Of a stretch of 64,000 nucleotides of DNA, positions 44,231 to 52,149 are shown in pieces. Source of the DNA: Caulobacteraceae bacterium (lineage in GTDB: Bacteria; Pseudomonadota; Alphaproteobacteria; Caulobacterales; Caulobacteraceae); contig CANJLQ010000011.1 in NCBI GenBank assembly GCA_947475735.1, positions 62,001 through 126,000 on the forward strand, read 5' to 3'. Under the pieces are notes generated by a model. That model did no database searches and was not told the origin of the DNA. It was given only the letters and a program-made list of their open reading frames with translations. Numbering within the stretch: position 1 is the stretch's first letter; each line of letters opens with the position of its first letter. The position numbers and the translations under genes were made by a program.

Positions 44231-45010
44231 ATGGCTCCCCGCATCCATGCCTTCGACGCGCTCGACAACTTCCGCGACTATGGCGACTACGCCACGGCGG
44301 CGGGCAGGCGCGTGCGGCCTGGGCATCTGTTCCGCTCGGCGCACCATGCGGCGGCGACCGACGCCGATCTTGACCGGCTGGCCGCCCTGAATCTGGGCAC
44401 CGTCATCGACCTGCGTCGGCCGATCGAGCGGCGTCGGCAGCCGTCCCGGCGCCCCGCCGGCTTCACCGGGGTCGTGATCGAGAGCGATCTGGACGAGGCG
44501 GGCGAGGCCCCGCACATCACCTTCCTGAAGACCGCGGACCTGACGCCCGACAGCGGCCGTCGGTTCATGACCGAGACCTATCGAAACCTGCCCTTCGCGC
44601 CCGCCCATCTGGACCTGTTCAGCCGTTATTTCCGCGCCCTGGCCGAGAGCGACCGGCCCGTCCTGATCCACTGCGCCGCCGGCAAGGACCGGACCGGCAT
44701 GCTGGCGGCCCTGACCCACCACCTGCTGGGGGTCGGCGAGGACGATCTGATGGCGGACTATCTGCTGACCAATACCGCCTTTGATCTGGAGGCGCGCGCG
44801 CCGGCCATCGCCGAACAGCTGAAGGCCATGACCGGGCGGACGGCGGCCCATGACGCGGTCGTGGCCTTCATGGGCGTGGAGGCCGACTATCTGCACGCCG
44901 CGATCCAGGCCATGACCGAGCGGTACGGGTCCGTCGACGGCTACCTCGACCAGGCCCTCGGGCTGGACGCCGCCCTGCGCGACCGGATCGCGGAGCGGCT
45001 GTCGGCGTGA
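44231..45010 (+). CDS. Tyrosine-protein phosphatase-like (dual-specificity fold)
   Basis: 259 aa with a strong GGAGAGG just before the ATG. The catalytic P-loop HCAAGKDRTG has nucleophile Cys148 in the CX5R form. Upstream features RVRPGHLFRSAHHAAATDAD and LGTVIDLRRPIERRRQP contain the family Asp-Leu-Arg and general-acid region. Relatives act on phosphotyrosine or on phosphoinositides (MptpB-like lipid phosphatases have the same CAAGKDRTG). Its end overlaps the pabB start by GTGA. Cytosolic; substrate unknown. Confidence 0.9.
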   Translation: MAPRIHAFDALDNFRDYGDYATAAGRRVRPGHLFRSAHHAAATDADLDRLAALNLGTVIDLRRPIERRRQPSRRPAGFTGVVIESDLDEAGEAPHITFLKTADLTPDSGRRFMTETYRNLPFAPAHLDLFSRYFRALAESDRPVLIHCAAGKDRTGMLAALTHHLLGVGEDDLMADYLLTNTAFDLEARAPAIAEQLKAMTGRTAAHDAVVAFMGVEADYLHAAIQAMTERYGSVDGYLDQALGLDAALRDRIAERLSA

Positions 45011-46263
45011 TCGATCCGGCCCCCCGGACCCTGGCCTGGGTCGAGCCCCTGACCGTCGCGGCGGGGCTGAAGGACCGCGACGGCGCGCTGTGCCTTCTCT
45101 CCGACGGCGGACCGAACGGTCGCTTCTCCTATGTCGCCGCCGATCCGGATCGCGTCCGGGCGGGCCCGCTCGGTCCGGACAGTCTGGTTGAAAGCCTTGG
45201 CCACGACCTGGACCGAAAGGTCGTCGGCCTGATCGCCTATGACTGGGGCGCGCGACCGGCCACGGGGGATCGCGACTTGGTCTGGCCCGACCTGATGCTG
45301 GCGCGGTATCCGACCCTTCTGGTGTTCGATCATGCCGACCGAACCGTCATCGCGGTCGGCGATCCTGCAGTGGCGGAGGCCTGGGTGTCTTCGGCCCGGC
45401 CCGTCGATATCCCTTCGCCCCCGGCAGACGCGTTTGAGGCCGACGCCGAGGACCAGCACTACCGCGAGGCGGTGGCGGACGTGGTGGCGCGGATCGGCGC
45501 CGGCGAGCTGTTCCAGGCCAATATCGCGCGGAGCTGGTCCGGGCGCCTGCACGCCGGGGCCGACCCGTTCGACCTGTTCGTGCGTCTGGCGTCCGGGCCC
45601 GCGCCCTACGGGGCCTTCTGGCGTCTGGGGGACCGGGCGCTGGTGTCGAACTCGCCCGAGCTGTTCCTGACCTTCGATCCCGCCAGCGGGCGGATCGAGA
45701 CCCGTCCGATCAAGGGAACGCGCCCCCGGTCCGCCGATCCGGTGGAAGACGCGGCCGTGGCCGCCGACCTGCTGGCGAGCGAGAAGGACCGCGCCGAGAA
45801 CCTTATGATCGTCGACCTGATGCGGAACGATCTGGCCCGGGTCTGTGAACCGGGCAGCGTCGCCGTCGAACGGCTGTTCGCGCTGGAGAGCTTCGCGACC
45901 GTGCATCATCTCGTCTCGACGGTCACGGGCAGGGCACGGGGCCACACCGCGGCCGGAGAGGTGCTGGAGGCGACCTTCCCGCCCGGCTCCATCACGGGCG
46001 CCCCGAAGCACCAGGCCATGAAGGTCATCGCCGCCCACGAACCGCCACGCGGCCCCTGGTGCGGCAGCCTGTTTCTGCTGGACCCCGGCGGACGGCTGAC
46101 GGCTTCGGTCCTGATCCGGACGGTGGCCCTGTGGCGCGACGGCGGGCGCTGGCGGTTCCGCACCCAGGCCGGTGCTGGCATCACGGCCGACAGCGATCCG
46201 TCGGCGGAGCTGGACGAGACCGAGGCCAAGATCGTGGCCATCCGGCGCGCCCTGGTCGGCTAG
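45007..46263 (+). CDS. pabB: Aminodeoxychorismate synthase component I
   Basis: 418 aa from a GTG overlapping the phosphatase stop. It aminates chorismate to aminodeoxychorismate for folate synthesis, using glutamine-derived ammonia from PabA. The chorismate-binding domain is complete: VVARIGAGELFQANIARSW, SNSPELFLTFDPASGRIETR, PIKGTRPRSADP, DRAENLMIVDLMRNDLARVC, TFPPGSITGAPKHQAMKVI and FRTQAGAGITADSDPSAELD. The N-terminal domain is short. PabB is preferred over TrpE on length and on PIKGTRPR plus LMIVDLMRNDL. Its TAG stop uses a CTAG shared with the converging TadG-like gene. Confidence 0.9.
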   Translation: MIDPAPRTLAWVEPLTVAAGLKDRDGALCLLSDGGPNGRFSYVAADPDRVRAGPLGPDSLVESLGHDLDRKVVGLIAYDWGARPATGDRDLVWPDLMLARYPTLLVFDHADRTVIAVGDPAVAEAWVSSARPVDIPSPPADAFEADAEDQHYREAVADVVARIGAGELFQANIARSWSGRLHAGADPFDLFVRLASGPAPYGAFWRLGDRALVSNSPELFLTFDPASGRIETRPIKGTRPRSADPVEDAAVAADLLASEKDRAENLMIVDLMRNDLARVCEPGSVAVERLFALESFATVHHLVSTVTGRARGHTAAGEVLEATFPPGSITGAPKHQAMKVIAAHEPPRGPWCGSLFLLDPGGRLTASVLIRTVALWRDGGRWRFRTQAGAGITADSDPSAELDETEAKIVAIRRALVG

Positions 46264-46799
46264 CAGTCGGTACAGGGAATCTGGTCGGTCAGGCGCGGCC
46301 TGAGATAATGCCGACCCTGGAACCGGGTGGCGTTGGGAAGAAGCGTATCCAGGGGCGAGACATAGTCATAGGCCGCCTCGCCCATGATGATCATCTCGCC
46401 GTTGGCGATCAGGCCGGCCGGCACGGTCTGGACGCCCGTCAGAGGCGCCATGCCGCGACCCCGGCTCCAGGTGACGCGGGCCACGCCGTTGTTGTCGCGG
46501 GTGATGGCCGTGACGCGGATGTCCAGCGGGGCCTCGGGAAACGGCTGCATGATCAGCGAGCCGATATCCATGATCTCGTCGATCTGGGCGCGCGAGGTCG
46601 TCGGGGCCCGCGCGACCATGTCGGCGACCTGCGATGTCGTGTGGATGGTCCGCTTCTGGGCCATATAGGCCTGGCAGAACTCGGCGAGGCCGAAATAGCA
46701 GACGATCAGGACCGGCACCACGAGGGCGAACTCCACCGCCGCGACGCCGCGGGCATCGCGCGCGAACCGGCCGAGCCAGGACGGGGCGCGATCAGCCAT
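46260..46799 (-). CDS. TadG/TadE-like pseudopilin
   Basis: 179 aa. The N-terminus DARGVAAVEFALVVPVLIV has a type-IV-prepilin-like cleavage site after Gly18, with Glu five residues later and a hydrophobic helix after it, which is the TadE domain. The rest is a soluble periplasmic domain with C-terminal Cys pair (PCTDC). The Tad system uses such minor pilins for pilus initiation or stability, processed by the CpaA/TadV peptidase encoded nearby. It overlaps the upstream TadE-like gene by 8 bp. Confidence 0.82.
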   Translation of the reverse strand: MADRAPSWLGRFARDARGVAAVEFALVVPVLIVCYFGLAEFCQAYMAQKRTIHTTSQVADMVARAPTTSRAQIDEIMDIGSLIMQPFPEAPLDIRVTAITRDNNGVARVTWSRGRGMAPLTGVQTVPAGLIANGEMIIMGEAAYDYVSPLDTLLPNATRFQGRHYLRPRLTDQIPCTDC

Positions 46800-47334
46800 T
46801 GAACGGCTCGTTGCGGAAGGCGGTCGTGACCGAGATGAGCGCGCCCCCGGAATCCAGCCGGGTGAGCGCCTGGGACAGCAGGGGGGTGATCACCGGCTGT
46901 TCGTACCAGACCCGAACCAGCATCAGATCGCCGGCGTCGCCCGGATCGAACTCGCCCTCATCGGGCTCCAGCGCGCCGTCGGCCGTCGGATCGGGCGGGT
47001 TGGGATCGCGGAACTGGGGAATGACCCGGACGTCGACCGTGGCGCGCGACTGGCAGTCGCCGGAGAAGACGCTCATGCCCTGACACAGGGCCGTCTTGAA
47101 CTGCGCCGACGAGATCGCGCCGCCCTGGGCCTGGCCGGTGCGGACCAGACGGCTGGCCTGCTGGACCGCCGATTCCATCATGGAATCGACCAGGAAGATG
47201 ATCCCTAGCTCCAGAATGGCGAAGATGACGAAGAAGAAGGGCACCGCCACGATGGCGAACTCGATCGCCGCCGCGCCCTCGCGCGGCGCGCGGGCCTTGC
47301 GGCGCGCGGACCAGAGCTGCGGGCGCCCTCGCAT
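46792..47334 (-). CDS. tadE: TadE-like pseudopilin
   Basis: 180 aa. A basic N-terminus (QLWSARRKARAPREG) precedes the cleavage-type site EGAAAIEFAIVAVPFFFVIF, with Glu at position +5 and the hydrophobic TadE helix, followed by a periplasmic domain with Cys pair (ALCQGMSVFSGDCQ) and an acidic Pro-rich stretch. It is 3 bp downstream of the CpaC N-domain-like gene. The gene faces away from pilA-cpa but belongs to the same pilus system by content. Confidence 0.82.
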   Translation of the reverse strand: MRGRPQLWSARRKARAPREGAAAIEFAIVAVPFFFVIFAILELGIIFLVDSMMESAVQQASRLVRTGQAQGGAISSAQFKTALCQGMSVFSGDCQSRATVDVRVIPQFRDPNPPDPTADGALEPDEGEFDPGDAGDLMLVRVWYEQPVITPLLSQALTRLDSGGALISVTTAFRNEPFNG

Positions 47335-47337
47335 CGA

Positions 47338-47745
47338 TCAGGGGGTCGCGGTCGCGGCCGCGGCGGTGTTGCGCACGGAGGTCGAGCAGGAGGCGGCGCA
47401 GGCCAGCTCCGTCGCCTGGGCACCGCGCCACACGCGGACCGAGCCGGTCGAGCCACCGGTCACCACGATCTCGCCCTGGAACAGGGTGCGGCCGATGGCG
47501 TCGACGGCGATGACCTCGGTCACGCCATAGCCCTTGCCCGTGACGAACAGGGTGTTGGCGTCGACCACGGTCACGTCGGCGATGGCCGGGTTGCCGACGA
47601 TCACCGAGGCGGCCGAGCCGCTGAGGCCGATCCGGCTCGAACGATCAATCTCCACGTTCAACGACTGGGCCTGGACCGCGCCGGCGGCCAGCAGGGCGAC
47701 GAGGGCGGCAGCGTGAGGGGTCAGACGGGCGAACGGTCCGGCCAT
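47338..47745 (-). CDS. Pilus-formation N-terminal domain protein (CpaC N-domain-like)
   Basis: 135 aa with signal peptide (AAALVALLAAGAVQAQ). The mature part matches the first domain of CpaC/RcpA secretins: VEIDRSSRIGLSGSAASVIV, GNPAIADVTVVDANTLFVTG and GYGVTEVIAVDAIGRTLFQG, resembling the CpaC of this window (VIVSNPAVAEANVHSPRRIT). It then ends in a Cys-containing tail (ATELACAASCSTS) instead of the secretin barrel. It may bind the secretin or the peptidoglycan. First gene of the three-gene minus-strand tad operon. Confidence 0.83.
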   Translation of the reverse strand: MAGPFARLTPHAAALVALLAAGAVQAQSLNVEIDRSSRIGLSGSAASVIVGNPAIADVTVVDANTLFVTGKGYGVTEVIAVDAIGRTLFQGEIVVTGGSTGSVRVWRGAQATELACAASCSTSVRNTAAAATATP

Positions 47746-48074
47746 GGGGCGTGTCCTTGTCTCTCTCGCCAGCGCGCGAGGCGAGCGCGGAGGATCGGCC
47801 GGAAACCTCTATAAAGTCTGAAAGCCGCGAGGTTGCTCAACACCCGATTGATGAAGGTTAATACTCGTCAACGTCTCAGGCCTGAAATCCCGCCATAACT
47901 CGCAGATAGGCAGCAAAATCGCGTCTTTTACGGTGAACGGTTGAGTAACCACGACCTCTGACGCGGCCTTAACCGGTTCGGGTCATGTTGTCAGTGCGTT
48001 TGGGGGACAAGCGGGCGACCGAGCCTCCCAGCCATCGTTGCTCGCTTAGCCAGTTTCACATGAGAGGAAGTCAC
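47746..48074. promoter_or_regulatory. 329-bp divergent control region, tad minor-pilin operon and pilA
   Basis: The two operons start away from each other here. GTAACCA (47945-47951) and TTAACC (47969-47974) lie about 105-130 bp before pilA and resemble half-sites of CtrA, the cell-cycle regulator known to control pilA in Caulobacter; a TTAA-N6-TCAAC also sits at 47858. None is a full TTAA-N7-TTAA. A TTATAG candidate -10 near 47810 faces the minus-strand operon. GAGAGGAA before pilA is a strong ribosome site. Confidence 0.4.
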
Positions 48075-48248
48075 ATGACCAAGTTCATCACCAAGTTCGT
48101 CAAGGACGAGTCGGGCGCCACCGCCATCGAGTACGGCCTGATCGCCGCCCTCATCGCCGTGATCATCATCACCGCCGTCGGCCTGGTCGGCACGCGTCTG
48201 GAAGCCGTGTTCCAGCGTATCGCGACCTCGCTGACCCTCACCGCCTAA
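48075..48248 (+). CDS. pilA: Flp/Fap-type major pilin
   Basis: 57 aa from the ATG at 48075. The prepilin leader MTKFITKFVKDESG ends in Gly14 and is followed by ATAIEYGLIAALIAVIIITA, the Flp motif with Glu at +5 and adjacent Tyr, then a short tail. It is the structural subunit of the tight-adherence pilus, cut by CpaA. It has the strongest ribosome site in the region (GAGAGGAA) and is followed by a strong terminator, fitting separate high expression. The track gives an upstream extension that lacks support. Confidence 0.96.
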   Translation: MTKFITKFVKDESGATAIEYGLIAALIAVIIITAVGLVGTRLEAVFQRIATSLTLTA

Positions 48249-48274
48249 GACCAGCGGTCAGTCTTGAAGTCGGA

Positions 48275-48309
48275 GGGCCGGCGCGGAAACGCGCCGGCCC
48301 TTTGTTTTT
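48275..48309 (+). terminator. Intrinsic terminator of pilA
   Basis: GGGCCGGCGCG and CGCGCCGGCCC form a perfect 11-bp stem with a GAAA tetraloop, then TTTGTTTTT. It lies 27 bp after the pilin stop. Confidence 0.93.
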
Positions 48310-48359
48310 GCGATCACTCGCACACGCGGAATTAACGCGTCCCGATCCAAGGTTCCCGC

Positions 48360-48872
48360 ATGGACGTCCTGACCCTCGCCCTCCTCAGCATCCTGCCCGC
48401 GCTCGTCATCGTCGCAGGCCTGATGGACCTGACGACGATGCGGATTCCGAACTGGATCTCGGGCCTGCTGATCGTGGCCTTCTTTCCGGTCGCCCTGATC
48501 GTCGGCCTGCCGCTGGGCACCGTCGGGCTGCACGCCCTGATCGCCGTCGCGGCCCTGTTGCTGGGAATGGCGTTGTTCGCAATGCGGATCATCGGTGGCG
48601 GCGACGCCAAGCTGATGGCCGCCGCCTGCCTGTGGCTGGGCCTGGTCGGGTCTGGCATGTTCCTGTTGTGGACGGGCGTCGTCGGAGGCTTCTTCTGCCT
48701 CGGCATCCTGGCCGCCAGGGCCTATCTGGGTCCGTACCTGCGAGGCGCGCCGCCCTGGGTCGCCTCCCTGATGAGCCCGCGCGGCGACATTCCCTATGGA
48801 GTCGCCATCTGCGCCGGGGCCCTGATGGCCTTTCCCTCCAGCGCGATGCTGGCCGTCGCCGCCGCCCTTTGA
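48360..48872 (+). CDS. cpaA: Prepilin peptidase CpaA (A24, TadV)
   Basis: 170 aa with about five membrane segments. Both catalytic aspartates are present: Asp23 in AGLMDLTTMRIPNWISG and Asp82 in the GxGDxK-type motif GGGDAKLM. It is the short peptidase-only form without methyltransferase domain, typical of Tad systems. It cleaves PilA and the TadE/TadG-like pseudopilins. It begins 51 bp after the pilA terminator, so it may have its own promoter or rely on read-through. Confidence 0.93.
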   Translation: MDVLTLALLSILPALVIVAGLMDLTTMRIPNWISGLLIVAFFPVALIVGLPLGTVGLHALIAVAALLLGMALFAMRIIGGGDAKLMAAACLWLGLVGSGMFLLWTGVVGGFFCLGILAARAYLGPYLRGAPPWVASLMSPRGDIPYGVAICAGALMAFPSSAMLAVAAAL

Positions 48873-48888
48873 TCCGCTTAGGCCCGCG

Positions 48889-48916
48889 TTAACCCGCGCC
48901 CGGCATGGTCGTTAAC
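48889..48916 (+). promoter_or_regulatory. Paired GTTAAC sites upstream of cpaB
   Basis: GTTAACCC and GTTAACGG lie 23 bp apart within the 96-bp gap between cpaA and cpaB. Each contains a TTAAC half-site as used by CtrA. Spacing does not match the TTAA-N7-TTAA consensus, so control is only suggested. Confidence 0.3.
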
Positions 48917-48968
48917 GGTAGGTCCCGCACACCTTGAGTCGTGCGGCGGGCCGCGCCGGAGACCGTCG

Positions 48969-49895
48969 ATGAAGCCCGCCCGTATCGCCGTCATCTGCAT
49001 CGCCGCCGTTTCGGCCATCGGCCTGGCGCTGGTCGTGCGCGCCATGGGGTCGTCCTCGGGCGAGCCCGTCGCCGTGGCCGCCGCCGAAGCGCCCCGGAAC
49101 ATGGCCAAGGTTCTGGTCGCCGCGCGCGATCTGGCCCCCGGTCAGCGTCTGACCGACGCCGATCTGGAGTGGAAGGACTGGCCCGCCGACGAGGTCAATC
49201 CCGCCTTCATCACCGACGGCTCCGTCCCCGTCCCGACCGCTGAGAAGCCGGACGGCGAGGAAAAGGCCGAAGGCGAACCGGCCGAGAACACCACGGTCGC
49301 CCGCGTCACCCGCGCCGCGACCGACCTGGCCACCGGCGGCGCCAAGGCCGACTATTTCGGATCGGTCGTCCGTGAGCCCATTCTGGCCGGCGAACCCATC
49401 ATCGGCCGCAAGATCGTGCGCGCCGGAGACAGCGGCTACATGGCCGCCTATCTGGAGCCTGGCATGCGGGCCATGGCCATCGGCGTGACCGTCGAGTCGG
49501 CCGCCGGCGGCTTCATCCTGCCCGGCGACCGTGTCGACGTGATCGTCACCGTCGAGCTGGGCGACAATGGCGACGAGGGCGGCAGCCAGGCGCGCCACGC
49601 CTCCACCACCGTGCTTCAGAACGTCAAGGTGCTGGCCGTCGATCAATCGACCCGCGCCGACGACGACCAGCAGACCGTGGTCGGCGCGACCGCCACTCTC
49701 GAAGTCTCCCCAAGCGATTCCGAGGCCCTGGCCCTGGCCCGGGCGGCGGGAGAGCTGTCTCTGGTTCTGCGCTCCTACGCCGACACCGCCGGGCCGTCCG
49801 GCCGTGTCGCCTCGGCACCGCGCGCGCAGCGCGCCGAGGCGACCTCCGTCCGCATCTTCCGCGGCGGCGAACCCGAAGTGGTGAGCGTCCCATGA
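48969..49895 (+). CDS. cpaB: Flp pilus assembly protein CpaB (RcpC)
   Basis: 308 aa. One N-terminal membrane segment (RIAVICIAAVSAIGLALVVR) then the SAF domain beginning AKVLVAARDLAPGQRLTDAD, with EPILAGEPIIGRKIVRAGD and FILPGDRVDVIVTVELGDNG as its other typical blocks. A 25-residue charged insert (TAEKPDGEEKAEGEPAENTT) is present between them. CpaB links the outer-membrane secretin to the inner-membrane machine. Its TGA overlaps the cpaC ATG (ATGA). Confidence 0.93.
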   Translation: MKPARIAVICIAAVSAIGLALVVRAMGSSSGEPVAVAAAEAPRNMAKVLVAARDLAPGQRLTDADLEWKDWPADEVNPAFITDGSVPVPTAEKPDGEEKAEGEPAENTTVARVTRAATDLATGGAKADYFGSVVREPILAGEPIIGRKIVRAGDSGYMAAYLEPGMRAMAIGVTVESAAGGFILPGDRVDVIVTVELGDNGDEGGSQARHASTTVLQNVKVLAVDQSTRADDDQQTVVGATATLEVSPSDSEALALARAAGELSLVLRSYADTAGPSGRVASAPRAQRAEATSVRIFRGGEPEVVSVP

Positions 49896-51463
49896 AGGCG
49901 TCCATGACAATCTCCCTGAAGCCGATCCTCGCCGTCGCCTGCGCGGCCACCATGGCCGCCGCCCCGATAGCGACACCTGCTCTGGCCCAGACCTATGGCG
50001 CGACCCAGACCGTCGCCGCCGGTTCGGGCCCGCGGCTGATCAACCTGCCGCGCGGCACCTCCTTCGCCGTGGACCTGCCGGCCGACGCGCGCGACGTGAT
50101 CGTATCGAACCCGGCCGTGGCCGAGGCCAATGTCCACTCTCCGCGCCGGATCACCGTCATCGGCATCGCGCCGGGCGAGACCGACGCGGTGTTCCTGGAC
50201 GCCGCCGGACGTCCGATCCTGACCCTGAGGGTGCGGGTCGATGCCGGCGTGTCGGCGCTGCAGGACACCCTCAGCCGCGTCGCGCCGGGCTCGCAGGTGC
50301 GGGCCGAGGCGGTCAACGACAGCATCGTCCTGACCGGACTGGTGACCAGCGCCGCCGAGTCCGATCGCATCGCCTCGGTCGCGCGCGCCTTCGTTTCGGC
50401 CCCGGACAAGGTGCTGAACCTGACCACCATCGCCGCCTCGGACCAGGTCACGCTCCGGGTCCGGATCGTCGAGGTGCAGAGAAACGCCATCAAGCAGCTG
50501 GGCTTCGACACCAACGCCGTTCTGGGCCGGGTCGGAGAAGCGCAGTTCCTGCTGGGTCAGGTCGCCAGCTTCGGCATCAACGGCTCGCTTCTGGGCGGTC
50601 TCAGCGCGGGCGTCACGCGCGACACCCGTCCTCAACCGCAGCTCGAGATTCCCTGCGCCGCCGGCGTCCAGGGCACCTGCTACGGCGTGATCGACGGCCC
50701 GAACAATCGTTACGGGGCCGAGAACTGGGATACCGCCACCGCCCGCGACACCGTCGGCGACGACGGCCTGAACCAGGGCGAGGCCACCATCAAGGCGTTC
50801 GAGCGGGTCGGCCTGCTGCGCACCCTGGCCGAGCCCAATCTGACCTCGGTCAACGGCGAAAGCGCCAGCTTCCTCGCGGGGGGCGAGTTCCCCGTCCCGA
50901 CCGGCCGCGACCGCGACGGCAACGTCACCATCGAGTTCAAGCCCTACGGCGTCAGCCTGGCCTTCCGGCCCGTCGTCCTGTCTGAAGGGCGCATCTCGCT
51001 GCAGATCTCGGCCGAGGTGTCCGAGCTGACCCAGACCGGCGGCATCACCCTGGGCGCGGGCACGTCCACCCCGTTGAACATCGCGGGCCTGAACGTCCGT
51101 CGCGTCCAGAACACGGTGGAAATGCCGTCCGGCGGCTCCATGATGATCGCGGGCCTGCTTCAGGAATCCAGCCGTCAGGCGATCGACAGCTTCCCGGGCC
51201 TCGGCGGCCTGCCTGTGCTGGGCCAGCTGTTCCGTTCGCGGGACTTCACCTCCGGCGAGACCGAACTGGTCGTGATCGTCGAGCCCTTCATCGTCACCCC
51301 GACGTCGCGCGACCGCATGCAGACCCCGGCCGACGGCCTGCGGATCGCGTCGGACGCCCAGACCATCTTCTTTGGCCAGCTGAACCAGGCCTACGGCTCG
51401 CCTGCCCCGGGGGCCACGACGGCGCCCGCCTGGCAGGGGCCCGTCGGCTATGTGATCGAGTGA
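49892..51463 (+). CDS. cpaC: Pilus secretin CpaC (RcpA)
   Basis: 523 aa with signal peptide (KPILAVACAATMAAAPIATPALA). The pilus N-domain (RGTSFAVDLPADARDVIVSN) is followed by a BON-like region (SIVLTGLVTSAAESDRIASV) and the secretin barrel, with FERVGLLRTLAEPNLTSVNG, GGEFPVPTGRDRDGNVTIEF, VEMPSGGSMMIAGLLQ and LPVLGQLFRSRDFTSGETEL. It forms the outer-membrane pore for the pilus. Overlaps cpaB and cpaD by 4 bp each, so cpaB-C-D are translated as a unit. Confidence 0.95.
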   Translation: MKASMTISLKPILAVACAATMAAAPIATPALAQTYGATQTVAAGSGPRLINLPRGTSFAVDLPADARDVIVSNPAVAEANVHSPRRITVIGIAPGETDAVFLDAAGRPILTLRVRVDAGVSALQDTLSRVAPGSQVRAEAVNDSIVLTGLVTSAAESDRIASVARAFVSAPDKVLNLTTIAASDQVTLRVRIVEVQRNAIKQLGFDTNAVLGRVGEAQFLLGQVASFGINGSLLGGLSAGVTRDTRPQPQLEIPCAAGVQGTCYGVIDGPNNRYGAENWDTATARDTVGDDGLNQGEATIKAFERVGLLRTLAEPNLTSVNGESASFLAGGEFPVPTGRDRDGNVTIEFKPYGVSLAFRPVVLSEGRISLQISAEVSELTQTGGITLGAGTSTPLNIAGLNVRRVQNTVEMPSGGSMMIAGLLQESSRQAIDSFPGLGGLPVLGQLFRSRDFTSGETELVVIVEPFIVTPTSRDRMQTPADGLRIASDAQTIFFGQLNQAYGSPAPGATTAPAWQGPVGYVIE

Positions 51464-52143
51464 GCGCCCCGATGATCCGCACCCTGATCCTTGCCGCCGT
51501 CTCGGCCGCCACCCTGTCCGCCTGCGTCGGCCTGCCCGCCGAGGGCACCGGCCCCGTGCCGCTGACGCCCACATCGCGCTATGCCCTGGCCGTCGAGCCC
51601 GGCATCGAGCGGATCGCCCTGGCCGTCCACGACGCCGGCCCCTCGGCCAATCAGGCCCGCGCGCTTCAGGACATCGCCTATCGCTTCAACGCCGAGGGCG
51701 CGCCTGTGCTGCGCGTCGAGGCCCCGTCGGGCGACGATCCCGTCTCGGGCGAGATGGCCTGGAGCGTCCGCAATGCCCTGGAAGCGGCCGGCGTGCCGGG
51801 CCATCAGGTCCAGGTCGTGACCTATATCGCGCCGGACCCTCGCGCGCCGGTTCTCGTCGGTTTCGACACCGTTCGGGCCTCCGTGCCCCGGTGCGGAACT
51901 GAATGGACCAATCTGACACGCACGGCCAACAATGCCGGTCACTCCAACTTCGGCTGCTCCGTGAACGCCAATCTGGCGGCGCAGATCGCCAACCCGCGCG
52001 ACATCACGACGCCGCGCGCCATGACCCCGCCCGACTCCGGTCGACGGGCGCTCGTGCTCGACAAGTACCGCCGGGGCGAACAGACGGCGGCTGTCATCGA
52101 ATCCCTGCTCGAGAACGGTCAGGTTTCGGATGCTGTGGACTGA
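51460..52143 (+). CDS. cpaD: Pilus assembly lipoprotein CpaD (RcpB-like)
   Basis: 227 aa from a GTG that overlaps the cpaC stop; an ATG four codons in is possible. TLILAAVSAATLSACVG gives a lipobox and lipidated Cys22. The CpaD family region includes VEAPSGDDPVSGEMAWSVRN and RCGTEWTNLTRTANNAGHSN, then GCSVNANLAAQIANPRDITT, the most conserved block. It is needed for stable placement of the secretin in the outer membrane. Next gene 6 bp on. Confidence 0.92.
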   Translation: MSAPMIRTLILAAVSAATLSACVGLPAEGTGPVPLTPTSRYALAVEPGIERIALAVHDAGPSANQARALQDIAYRFNAEGAPVLRVEAPSGDDPVSGEMAWSVRNALEAAGVPGHQVQVVTYIAPDPRAPVLVGFDTVRASVPRCGTEWTNLTRTANNAGHSNFGCSVNANLAAQIANPRDITTPRAMTPPDSGRRALVLDKYRRGEQTAAVIESLLENGQVSDAVD

Positions 52144-52149
52144 CGGCTC

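Noticed and set aside
47858-47974. Full CtrA boxes upstream of pilA
   Set aside because: Only half-sites are seen and none has the TTAA-N7-TTAA form, so they are reported as candidates in the control region and not as defined operators.
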